From Acidobacteriota bacterium (GTDB lineage: Bacteria; Acidobacteriota; Terriglobia; UBA7540), in contig PLWR01000516.1 of NCBI GenBank assembly GCA_003165615.1, forward strand, positions 1-7,135: 7,135 nt of DNA, written 5' to 3'. A program made the position numbers and the translations under genes. A model generated the notes under the pieces. The model did no database searches. It worked only from the letters and a program-made list of their open reading frames with translations, and was not told the origin of the DNA. Below, piece after piece: positions 1-5,391 of the stretch. Each line of letters opens with the position of its first letter. The first letter of the stretch is position 1.

Positions 1-517
1 CCTTGGTGATGAGCTCGTCCAGATCGTCGGGCGTGGGCGGGCCGGTGCGCGTCTTGATGCGGCCTTCGGGCGCCACGTTCTTTAGCAGACCGTAGTTGGC
101 GTTGTTGATGATTTCGCTTTCCTGCCGCTCCTTGACCAGTTCAATGATCAGACGCAATTGCTCGCGAATCTGGTCATAGGGGCTGCGGTACAGGTCGGAA
201 ACTCGAGTTTGGACGTCGAGAACGGTGGTGACGGCGCACAAGGAGTACTCGCGCGGCTTCTCATCGTAATTGACGAACGTCTCCGGCAGGTCAACCTCTT
301 CGCGAGAGCCGCACGTCACATCGGCGGGAGCATCGGCATGCCCGGACGTGACGCGATTAACTCGATAGGTACCGGCTTCAACCGGCGTCCACGGCAGAAA
401 GGAGACCAGCCACCGCGGGGTGATCTCTTTCATCTGCGGAACGGTCTTGGTGGTGTTGGCAAGCTGGCGTGCTGCAACTTCGCCCAGCGTGTGGCGAACT
501 TCAGGCGTATCGGCCAT
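1..517 (-). CDS. Family 2A (SrpI-like) encapsulin shell protein, N-terminal part
   Basis: Seen: an open frame from ATG at 517 to the window edge gives 172 residues without a stop. Landmarks are AARQLANTTKTVPQM (15-29), ITPRWL (32-37), WTPVEAGTYRVNRV (43-56), YDEKPREYSL (84-93), RVSDLY (about 104-109), a KERQE segment near 129-133 and GPPTPDDLDEL near the edge. Known: these recur in family 2 encapsulins, HK97-fold proteins that assemble into hollow cytosolic shells; SrpI is the sulfur-starvation-induced example that packages a cysteine desulfurase. Only about 30 residues separate TYRVNR from YDEKPREY, the E-loop region, which leaves no room for the cyclic-nucleotide-binding domain that I recall marks family 2B, so 2A is favoured. 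The start is supported by AAGGAG (526-531) 8-9 nt upstream. SrpI-type shells are roughly 310 residues, so about 45% is missing, along with any downstream cargo gene. The assignment is from memory of the family, not a search. Confidence 0.92.
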   Translation of the reverse strand, partial: MADTPEVRHTLGEVAARQLANTTKTVPQMKEITPRWLVSFLPWTPVEAGTYRVNRVTSGHADAPADVTCGSREEVDLPETFVNYDEKPREYSLCAVTTVLDVQTRVSDLYRSPYDQIREQLRLIIELVKERQESEIINNANYGLLKNVAPEGRIKTRTGPPTPDDLDELITK

Positions 518-555
518 AAAAAAAGCTCCTTGTTATTAGAACTACCAAACGCCGT

Positions 556-564
556 ACTATAGCA
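556..564 (-). promoter_or_regulatory. Extended -10 promoter of the encapsulin gene
   Basis: On the minus strand TGC-TATAGT (564 down to 556) is a good extended -10 element. A start point near 549 would give a leader of about 32 nt containing the AAGGAG ribosome site. No convincing -35 hexamer lies 17 nt upstream, which is usual for extended -10 promoters or activator-dependent ones. It implies that the shell gene can be transcribed separately from the genes upstream of it. Confidence 0.5.
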
Positions 565-588
565 CATTGTTGGAGATACGGCGATGAA

Positions 589-623
589 ATCCTGCTTTCC
601 AGGATATAAGATATCAGCAGGAT
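589..623. promoter_or_regulatory. Inverted repeat just upstream of the encapsulin promoter, possible operator
   Basis: ATCCTGCT (589-596) and AGCAGGAT (616-623) are perfect 8-bp inverted arms with a 19-bp AT-rich spacer and a centre-to-centre distance of 27 bp. The nearer arm starts about 25 bp upstream of the extended -10, so it lies around or upstream of where a -35 would be, a common place for an activator or repressor dimer. The binding protein is unknown. Confidence 0.35.
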
Positions 624-713
624 CATAGCCGCTTGCCCCTCATCCATCGGGTAAGGTCCCCGTCAGATTTACCCTTCCACCAGCTTTTTGCGCGCCTTCA
701 AATGCGAATAAAT

Positions 714-815
714 GGCGCCTTAGATTGCGGTAGCAGCAGCTACCGCCTTCTCACACCACAATCGCTCCGAACCAGAGCCAGAAGGGCGGCTGCTGCTACC
801 GCACTCTAAGGCGCC
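714..815. repeat. Long nested palindrome between the fadL-like and encapsulin genes
   Basis: The left arm (714-751) and right arm (780-815) are near-perfect inverted copies: both begin at the outside with GGCGCCTTAGA, followed by TGCGGTAGCAGCAGC, and end at the inside with CCTTCT. The loop is 28 nt. The left arm contains its own perfect hairpin, GCGGTAGC (727-734), AGCA loop, GCTACCGC (739-746). It begins 20 bp beyond the stop of the fadL-like gene and could act as an mRNA-stabilising or terminating structure, although no proper U-tract follows on the minus strand (only ATTTATT). The shape and position also fit a REP-like or MITE-like repeat. Confidence 0.85.
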
Positions 816-835
816 TCGTAGAAGTTCGAGGCTCA

Positions 836-2104
836 TTACTTGTTCCGGTTCCAGCCAAAACTGACTCCCACAGCGTTCTGGTACATGCTCAGATTGGCGT
901 TCCCGCCTCCCGCAGTGGGTGGAATTGAAGTAGTGCCATTCACCGTTCCGTTAAAGGCGTGGAGGTAATTCACATTGATCTCCTTGCCATTTTGCAGCTT
1001 CCAGGTGGCACCGACGGTGACATGTTCCTGGGTTACGGCAGGCGCCAGCAGATTAAAGAAGGTCTGCGTTCCATCAAAGGGCAGCCCGGAATGGTTGTAA
1101 CCTCCCCGCAGCGTCAATGCGTGAGAAACATGAACGTCCAAACCCGCTTTGACTTCAGTAATGTCATGCCATCCGAACCCCGGACCGTTGGCCGAGCCCA
1201 GCGGGGTCTGGTTGGCGTCGGAATCGGCAATCGATTTGACCCCACTGTAGAGGATGCGCTCAGCATCCAACAGAACAGTAACCTTGGGATGGACCTTCAC
1301 GGCTACGCCACCGGCAAAATTGGCCGGGATGTCAAACCCACCCTGCTCCGCAAACAGTCCCTGGTACTGATTGAACTTGCCCATGTACGTCTTGCTTTGA
1401 AAAGTCGCGCCCAGGCTGACGGTCTTGGTGACTTCGCCCAACCAGCCAACGCGCACTCCCACGCCTTCAGCAGAATCGTAGCCCCGGTTGGTAACCCGCG
1501 TCGGGTCACTGGAGTAGTTCGAATTGGCAAAGTTCTCGAGTCCAGTCGCGGCGAACCGCTGGTAGCCGATGTTCAACGAAACACCAAAACCCTGATGCTT
1601 GGTCACTTTATATGCCAGTGTGGGGGCAATAAATAATTGCTGCAAGTCGACGCCTGCATTGCTGCTGCCGAGCAGAGGAATCGGCGAACGATAGGAAGTG
1701 TTCAAGCCGCCGTTGCCGTACATGGAAACGCCCACCGATAGCTTGGGGCTGAACAGGTGGTTGAAGCCCAGTTCCGGAATCCCGAAGTTCGCTATTTTGC
1801 TGGCATCGTAGGTGCCGTTCACATTGGGATAACCCGGGGGCAGTTGATTGCCCGTGATGGTGCCACTGCGATTGGGCCGGAACAGGGTTAAGCCAAAGTC
1901 GAAACGATTGCCCACAAAAACCATTCCTGCGGGATTGGTGGCCGCCGCCAGACTGTCCTGCGGCAGGGCCACGCCGGCGCCGCCTTGCCCCTCCTGAATC
2001 ACGCCAAATCCGCTGCTGAAGTAGCCATCCGTAGCCATCAAGGGAGCGGCGAGAACCAGCGTAATGCCAATTGACATCATTGTATATCTATAGATATTAC
2101 GCAT
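836..2104 (-). CDS. FadL/OmpP1/TodX-family outer-membrane channel
   Basis: Seen: 422 residues from ATG at 2104. A signal peptide (1-24, hydrophobic stretch from about 11, cut after PLMA) is followed by the mature N-terminus TDGYFSSGFG, then an EGQGGAGVALPQD segment and the NPAGM motif (57-61). The remainder alternates like beta strands and ends in VGVSFGWNRNK, with an aromatic near the C-terminus as in outer-membrane barrels. Known: this family forms 14-stranded barrels plugged by an N-terminal hatch and takes up hydrophobic compounds such as long-chain fatty acids or aromatics. An in-frame ATG at 2167 would add 21 charged residues before the signal peptide and has no ribosome site, whereas ATG 2104 has TAGGAG about 10 nt upstream. 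It follows the DsrE2 gene by 90 bp on the same strand, so co-transcription is plausible. The substrate cannot be read from sequence; a hydrophobic sulfur compound is speculation from context. Confidence 0.92.
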   Translation of the reverse strand: MRNIYRYTMMSIGITLVLAAPLMATDGYFSSGFGVIQEGQGGAGVALPQDSLAAATNPAGMVFVGNRFDFGLTLFRPNRSGTITGNQLPPGYPNVNGTYDASKIANFGIPELGFNHLFSPKLSVGVSMYGNGGLNTSYRSPIPLLGSSNAGVDLQQLFIAPTLAYKVTKHQGFGVSLNIGYQRFAATGLENFANSNYSSDPTRVTNRGYDSAEGVGVRVGWLGEVTKTVSLGATFQSKTYMGKFNQYQGLFAEQGGFDIPANFAGGVAVKVHPKVTVLLDAERILYSGVKSIADSDANQTPLGSANGPGFGWHDITEVKAGLDVHVSHALTLRGGYNHSGLPFDGTQTFFNLLAPAVTQEHVTVGATWKLQNGKEINVNYLHAFNGTVNGTTSIPPTAGGGNANLSMYQNAVGVSFGWNRNK

Positions 2105-2136
2105 ACTATAAACTCTCCTATTGTGAAGGTGTGTTG

Positions 2137-2151
2137 GGAATCCGGGATTCC
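2137..2151. repeat. Small perfect inverted repeat in the DsrE2-fadL gap
   Basis: GGAATC-CGG-GATTCC is a 6-bp perfect inverted repeat with a 3-nt loop, between the DsrE2 stop and the FadL start. It could form a small mRNA hairpin or be an operator half-site pair. It is too short to be certain. Confidence 0.3.
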
Positions 2152-2194
2152 GCTTTTCCTGCTTCATTTGACGGGTTATTGGCGTGCCTGCGGG

Positions 2195-2677
2195 CTAAGT
2201 GAAAATGATCTGCGCTCCCGCCGACTTTTCGTAGAATTCACCCACGGTGATGATGTCGTCCACCAGTGGCGTGAAGTCTTCCTTTTTGAGGTGAAACATA
2301 TCGACTGAGGCCTTACAACCGTAGATTTCGCCGCCCGCATCGTGGATGGTTTGCAGAAACTCGCGGACAGGTGGGATATTCAACTTTTCGATCTCCTTCT
2401 TCATCATGTGCGTGGCAAAGGCCGAAATTCCTGGAATCGCTCCCAGCACGGTGGGAATGTGCATGGCCGGATTGCCTACGGTGGCCACCTTCAGGTGGTC
2501 CAGACGCTTGTTGGTGATGGCGTCGAGGCCAAAAAAAGTGAAGAACAGTGAGGCTTCAATGCCCTCCATGCGGGCGCCATTGGCCATAATCAGGCCGGGG
2601 TAAACGCCTTCCAGCGACCCCCGCGAAACGATGATGGACACTCTTTCCACAGGTTGACGCGATTGGGGATCAGTCAT
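2195..2677 (-). CDS. DsrE2-type (DsrE/DsrF/DrsH-like) sulfur-transfer protein
   Basis: Seen: 160 residues from ATG at 2677, beginning with a hydrophobic strand (VSIIVSRG, 13-20), then SLFFTFFGLDAI (43-54), a TVGNPAMHIPTVLGAIPG segment (66-83), and a C-terminal YGCKASVDMF (119-128) whose Cys121 is the only cysteine in the protein. Known: DsrE-fold proteins carry persulfide on a conserved cysteine and pass sulfur to or from TusA and rhodanese-type partners in sulfur oxidation and sulfur relay; the FFGL and GC(K/x)AS pattern is that of the DsrE2 branch. A TTG at 2686 would put the start only 2 nt from AGGAGG (2689-2694); ATG 2677 gives an 11-nt spacing and is preferred. The ribosome site overlaps the stop codon of the TusE-like gene, so the two are almost certainly co-transcribed and probably translationally linked. 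Confidence 0.94.
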   Translation of the reverse strand: MTDPQSRQPVERVSIIVSRGSLEGVYPGLIMANGARMEGIEASLFFTFFGLDAITNKRLDHLKVATVGNPAMHIPTVLGAIPGISAFATHMMKKEIEKLNIPPVREFLQTIHDAGGEIYGCKASVDMFHLKKEDFTPLVDDIITVGEFYEKSAGAQIIFT

Positions 2678-2692
2678 GGCAGTCAAATCCTC

Positions 2693-3010
2693 CTAGATGC
2701 AGCTGTTGGGTCTGGGCAATCCCGCAATTTTGGCGGCTTTCCTGCCAGGACCGTTGGGAAACAATTGATAAAGCGCCTTGGTATCGACGCCGCTTTCCTG
2801 GGTGATCCGGCGGATGGACGGCGGCTCGCCCTCCTGCTCGTGAACCTTGCGCATAAACTTAATCACCACCCAGTGCCGGTCAGTGAGTTCGCCAGTGCCT
2901 TCCCGCACGGCGAGTTCACGGGCGATCTCCTCGCTCCAATCACCGGAGTTGGCCAGATGACCGTCTTTGTCGAGCAGCAGGGTCTTGCCTGCGATTTCCA
3001 GTGTTGCCAC
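2693..3010 (-). CDS. TusE/DsrC-family sulfur carrier protein
   Basis: Seen: 105 residues from GTG at 3010. Motifs in order are an N-terminal sheet (ATLEIAGKTLLLDKDGHL), WSEEIA (25-30), HWVVIKFMR, PSIRRIT, then LYQLFPNGPGRKAAKIAGLP and the terminus RPNSCI with Cys104 second from the end. Known: that C-terminal swinging arm carries sulfur as persulfide in TusE, or trisulfide in DsrC. The second arm cysteine of true DsrC, eleven residues before the last, is alanine here (Ala93), and the DsrC insertion is absent, so the protein is TusE-like: it can carry persulfide but not form the DsrC intramolecular disulfide. GTG 3010 has GGAG 6 nt upstream and fits the family length; a more upstream GTG at 3043 would add 11 residues without family support. 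It begins a TusE-DsrE2 pair spaced 15 nt apart. Confidence 0.94.
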   Translation of the reverse strand: MATLEIAGKTLLLDKDGHLANSGDWSEEIARELAVREGTGELTDRHWVVIKFMRKVHEQEGEPPSIRRITQESGVDTKALYQLFPNGPGRKAAKIAGLPRPNSCI

Positions 3011-3045
3011 GGGGTACTCCTCTTGAGCTGGATTACACAACACCT

Positions 3046-3072
3046 CTTGCGGCCATCGCTACTGCCCGCAAG
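3046..3072. repeat. Inverted repeat between the dksA-like and tusE-like genes
   Basis: CTTGCGG (3046-3052) and CCGCAAG (3066-3072) are perfect 7-bp arms with a 13-nt spacer, in the 98-bp gap between the DksA-type stop and the TusE-type start. No U-tract follows on either strand, so it is not a clear terminator. It may be an operator for the sulfur genes or a transcript hairpin. Confidence 0.35.
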
Positions 3073-3108
3073 TCCTTAATCCACAGAAAGGCCGCCAGAC
3101 GGAACGCG

Positions 3109-3501
3109 TTACTCGATCCACCGGTCAGCGTCGCGTGGAACGGCAGCGTACCAAGGCCTGCCGGCGTCTTGCTGTTCCTTGCAGTCCCGGCACAAGCGCG
3201 CCCAGGGTACGGCGTTCAGACGAGCGGAAGGAATGGGTTGCGTGCAGACCTCACACACTCCGAAGGTTCCCCGCTCAATGCGGAACAAGGCAGCATCGAT
3301 GGCCTTCAATAACCGGCTGTCGGTCTGGCGCAAGCGAACTTGCACCGCCGCTTCGATCTCCTGCGCCGATTGATCCACAAAGTCCGCGTGGCGGACATCC
3401 TCCTGGCGGAGCGAGCCTGTTTTGCTTCCCCCCGCCCGGGTCAGTTCGGAGCGCTTGTCGAACAGGAGCTTCTGGTACTCAAGGAATTGCCTCGTCGTCA
3501 T
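3109..3501 (-). CDS. DksA/TraR-family C4 zinc-finger regulator
   Basis: Seen: 130 residues with a long helical N-terminus. An acidic tip motif DFVDQSA (40-46) is followed by a helix, and then by GTFGVCEVC with the four-cysteine finger Cys83-x2-Cys86-x17-Cys104-x2-Cys107. Known: DksA-type proteins insert a coiled coil into the RNA polymerase secondary channel and tune initiation, often with ppGpp. The E. coli tip is D-x2-D-x-A; here the two aspartates (40 and 43) are kept and the alanine position is Ser45, so this is probably a paralog rather than the main DksA. The start at 3501 lies 6 nt from a run of nine G on the coding strand, which would serve as a purine-rich ribosome site. It sits 98 bp upstream of the TusE-like gene on the same strand and may share its transcript, but nothing shows that it regulates it. 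Confidence 0.94.
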   Translation of the reverse strand: MTTRQFLEYQKLLFDKRSELTRAGGSKTGSLRQEDVRHADFVDQSAQEIEAAVQVRLRQTDSRLLKAIDAALFRIERGTFGVCEVCTQPIPSARLNAVPWARLCRDCKEQQDAGRPWYAAVPRDADRWIE

Positions 3502-3666
3502 GTTTTACCCCCCCCCAGCATGCGGGGCAGGGAGAAATCGCCCCCGGTTCCTGTCCGGAAAGGCAGCAAGAAATCGGTGCCGCCGATAGCCGCGGAGGGC
3601 ACCCGACGATTGCCCGTTCCCGCGGCGCGGATGCGAACTCTCCCCTTATATCGCCCGCATGATCTT

Positions 3667-3740
3667 TGGAGGCGCGGATGGGAATCGAACCCATGATAAG
3701 AGCTTTGCAGGCTCCCCCCTTACCACTTGGGCACCGCGCC
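3667..3740 (-). tRNA. tRNA-Cys (anticodon GCA)
   Basis: All four arms can be drawn: acceptor GGCGCGG/CCGCGCC (3740-3734 with 3677-3671), a D-arm with CCC/GGG around AAGTGGTAA, anticodon stem GGAGC/GCTCT with loop CTGCAAA (anticodon GCA), a 4-nt variable loop and T-arm ATGGG-TTCGATT-CCCAT. The discriminator is U73, an identity element of cysteine tRNAs, and the 3' CCA is encoded (3669-3667). The length is 74 nt including CCA. It lies 165 bp upstream of the dksA-like gene on the same strand. Confidence 0.98.
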
Positions 3741-3848
3741 CAAACCTGTTACCGATCCCGCCAGCGATCGGTCCCGCCAGACAGACTTCCTGAATTCCTA
3801 CGCAGCCCACGGAAATTAAAAGGTGTCGCGGCAGGTTTTGCTGGCCAC

Positions 3849-3891
3849 AAAAACAAAAAACCGCTCGACAGAATCTCTTCTGGCGAGCGGT
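3849..3891 (-). terminator. Strong intrinsic terminator (minus strand)
   Basis: The hairpin pairs 3860-3873 with 3878-3891: 14 positions, one A-G mismatch and a TCTC loop (GAGA in the RNA). On the minus strand it is followed by TTTTTTGTTTTT (3860-3849). It works only for leftward transcription and ends whatever is transcribed from 3892 upward, separating it from tRNA-Cys. Confidence 0.9.
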
Positions 3892-4042
3892 CGGTTCACT
3901 GAAATCCGGCATTGACGGGTTAGGTCAGTGAGGTTCCTCCACCAGAAGGCACACGCATACGGCAACACTCGAAACAACATGCCTTCCGGATTGGGAGAAA
4001 CCTTCTCATGACGGCCTTTGAATCTAAAGTGTGACTTACCTG
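3849..4042 (-). ncRNA. Candidate structured small RNA upstream of tRNA-Cys
   Basis: A strong terminator with no convincing gene in front of it prompted a fold by eye. On the minus strand GGTTTCTCC (4002-3994) pairs fully with GGAGGAACC (3940-3932), allowing one G-U. Directly inside, CCGGAAGGCA (3989-3980) pairs fully with TGCCTTCTGG (3951-3942), separated from the outer helix by CAAT on one side and a single T on the other. A second hairpin uses CACTGA (3930-3925) and TCAGTG (3902-3897), and the terminator is the third. A -10-like TATAAA (4053-4048) would start the RNA near 4042, giving about 190 nt; the -35 is poor. An alternative hairpin GAGAA-GGT-TTCTC (4006-3994) competes with the first helix. 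It does not obviously match 6S RNA, SRP RNA, RNase P RNA or tmRNA. A frame spans it on the same strand, but its protein looks like nothing known. Confidence 0.45.
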
Positions 4043-4053
4043 AAAGGTTTATA

Positions 4054-4580
4054 TCGAACAAACAGAATATCCGGCATCCCGTCTTTCGTCCAATCAGAAA
4101 TTTCTACCGCCACCATTAGCCTTCTTTATAGGAGACGCGGGAGCCAGTCGGCGGCCATCGTCGGGAAGGTGCGGTGGTGGAAGCGTAGACAACCTTGTAG
4201 CCCTGATAGATTCAGGACGACCAATATAGCCGATCAAGCTTGTCCAAATTACGGTCCCGCCACTGCCCGATGACCTGCGGCTTCGCCGCTTGCTATGCGG
4301 AAAGGCTCCGCCTTTCCGCACAGCGGGGCGGCAGAGCCGCATTGAGTGCGACAGTTTTCAGCTAATTGGGACAGCCTTGATAGCCGATCAAAAGTGTTTG
4401 AACCTCAGGCTTCAAGAATCAACGATATTGGCCGGTAAAGGCGATGCTCCAAAAGTCGAAGGCCGACATTCCACCGTACCACGTTCCTTAGAAGCCAAAT
4501 TGGCAACCCGCCATTTTCCGTAGTTGATCATTCATATATATGCCCTCAGTAGGCGCTGATTGTGCTAGCTTCCAAAAGCC
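4054..4580. other. Intergenic stretch without a recognisable gene
   Basis: Apart from the inverted-repeat element at 4233-4381, no reading frame here, on either strand, gives a protein that I recognise or that has a good ribosome site. The stretch lies between the candidate small RNA and the end of the TolB-like gene. Confidence 0.6.
4233..4381. mobile_element. Short inverted-repeat element, MITE-like
   Basis: The ends are inverted copies: ATCAAGCTTGTCCAAATTA (4233-4251) against the complement of TAATTGGGACAGCCTTGAT (4363-4381), 16 of 19 positions matching. The 149-bp body has no coding capacity and contains a perfect 10-bp hairpin, TGCGGAAAGG-CTCCG-CCTTTCCGCA (4296-4320). The TAGCCGATCAA string occurs at 4227-4237 and again at 4381-4391, on both flanks. 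The inner TGTCC.AATTA ends resemble those of transposons that start with TGT and end with ACA. No clean target-site duplication is visible. Confidence 0.4.
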
Positions 4581-5222
4581 CTAATTTCGATTGGGGCCAA
4601 CGTGCAGGCTCGAAATATCCTCCAGGTAGAGAGTCAGCAGATGTTGGCCCGGCAGGGAATCACGGCTTGATGCGAATAGCAGCCAATGCCCGTCCGGTAA
4701 GATGACAGGGAATCCATCAAACGCTTTGTTGTAGGTCAGGCGAACCTGTTCCGTGCTATTCAGATCGCCCAGAAATATCTCAAAATTGTTCCCCGGCTGA
4801 AGCACCTTTACGAACACGTAGTGGTGGCCGTCGGGCGCCGGATAGGGTGACCAATTTGTTCCGTCGTCGTTGGTGATTCTCTTCAAATCCGTGCCATCGT
4901 CGTTGATCGTAAACAGTGACATCGGCAGCGGATGTTTGTTGGCCTTCTGGTCTGCCACCTTCCAGGCGCGGAAGATGATGCGGTTGCTATGGGGAAAATA
5001 GAACGAGCCTCCGGGTTCCCATTCCGGAAGATGAGTAATCTGAGACGGCTGGCTGCCATCCGGGCGCATGCGCCACAGATCGATCTTTCCGTTCACCTGC
5101 CTGCCGAAGAGGACCCACTTGCCATCTGAGCGAAGCGAAACTTCGGCTTCATAGTTGGTATTGTTGGTCAGTCGGCGAGCGTCGGATGCCGGCAGCATGG
5201 GCATGCCACGGTAACCCGGCAC
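4581..5222 (-). CDS. TolB-like PD40 beta-propeller protein, N-terminally truncated
   Basis: Seen: 213 residues in about four propeller blades, each with a strand ending in DG.QP or DGTDLKR-type turns and an LT or IT close: RRLTNNTNYEAEVS then SDGKWVLFGRQ, LWRMRPDGS, MSLFTINDDGTDLKRIT, TNWSPYPAPDGHHYVFVKV, EIFLGDLNS, and LPDGHWLLFASSRDS. Known: PD40/WD40-like repeats build TolB-type six-bladed propellers that mediate protein contacts, usually outside the cytoplasm. Oddities: no signal peptide, too few blades, and no ribosome site close to the GTG at 5222 or the ATG at 5204. The frame stays open and coding-like upstream of 5222 (GEKLTLFKVPGYRG) until a TGA at 5276-5274, which suggests that the original start was lost. 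It is probably a pseudogene or degraded copy, and is labelled CDS only because the remaining frame is intact. Confidence 0.75.
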   Translation of the reverse strand: MPGYRGMPMLPASDARRLTNNTNYEAEVSLRSDGKWVLFGRQVNGKIDLWRMRPDGSQPSQITHLPEWEPGGSFYFPHSNRIIFRAWKVADQKANKHPLPMSLFTINDDGTDLKRITNDDGTNWSPYPAPDGHHYVFVKVLQPGNNFEIFLGDLNSTEQVRLTYNKAFDGFPVILPDGHWLLFASSRDSLPGQHLLTLYLEDISSLHVGPNRN

Positions 5223-5391
5223 CTTGAAAAGGGTCAGCTTCTCCCCCTGGCTGGATAGCCCTGTGGCACTTCGTCACTCTGATTTGAGGTTAAACTTTCG
5301 CTTCAAATAGGCTGCCTGCGAGTCTGCTTTCCGACACACCTCTTCTGCCGCTGCCTAGTTCCGGCCATAGAGCAGTTTTAGGAGTGAAGTC

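Noticed and set aside
158..562. Plus-strand open frame of 134 codons
   Set aside because: It is antisense to the encapsulin gene, which has clear family motifs and a ribosome site; the plus-strand product has no recognisable features.
959..1636. Long plus-strand open frame (225 codons)
   Set aside because: It lies opposite the FadL-like gene, whose signal peptide and barrel motifs are clear, so it is a shadow frame.
3135..3662. Plus-strand frame of 175 codons across the dksA-like region
   Set aside because: It is antisense to the four-cysteine zinc-finger gene; the product is rich in Pro, Ser and Arg, as is typical for a non-coding frame.
3986..4010. Tiny minus-strand frame starting MRRFLPIRKACCFECC, as a leader peptide for tRNA-Cys or sulfur genes
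   Set aside because: The four cysteines in two pairs are eye-catching, but there is no good ribosome site and no downstream gene to attenuate; the terminator lies before a tRNA, not a protein gene.
3849..4042. 6S RNA, SRP RNA, RNase P RNA or tmRNA
   Set aside because: None of the conserved sequence cores of these RNAs is visible, and the fold is a row of hairpins instead of the single long rod with a central bubble of 6S RNA.
3816..4061. Minus-strand 81-codon frame over the candidate RNA
   Set aside because: It runs through the terminator hairpin and U-tract and has no ribosome site or family features. The helices and terminator explain the region better, though a protein is not fully excluded.
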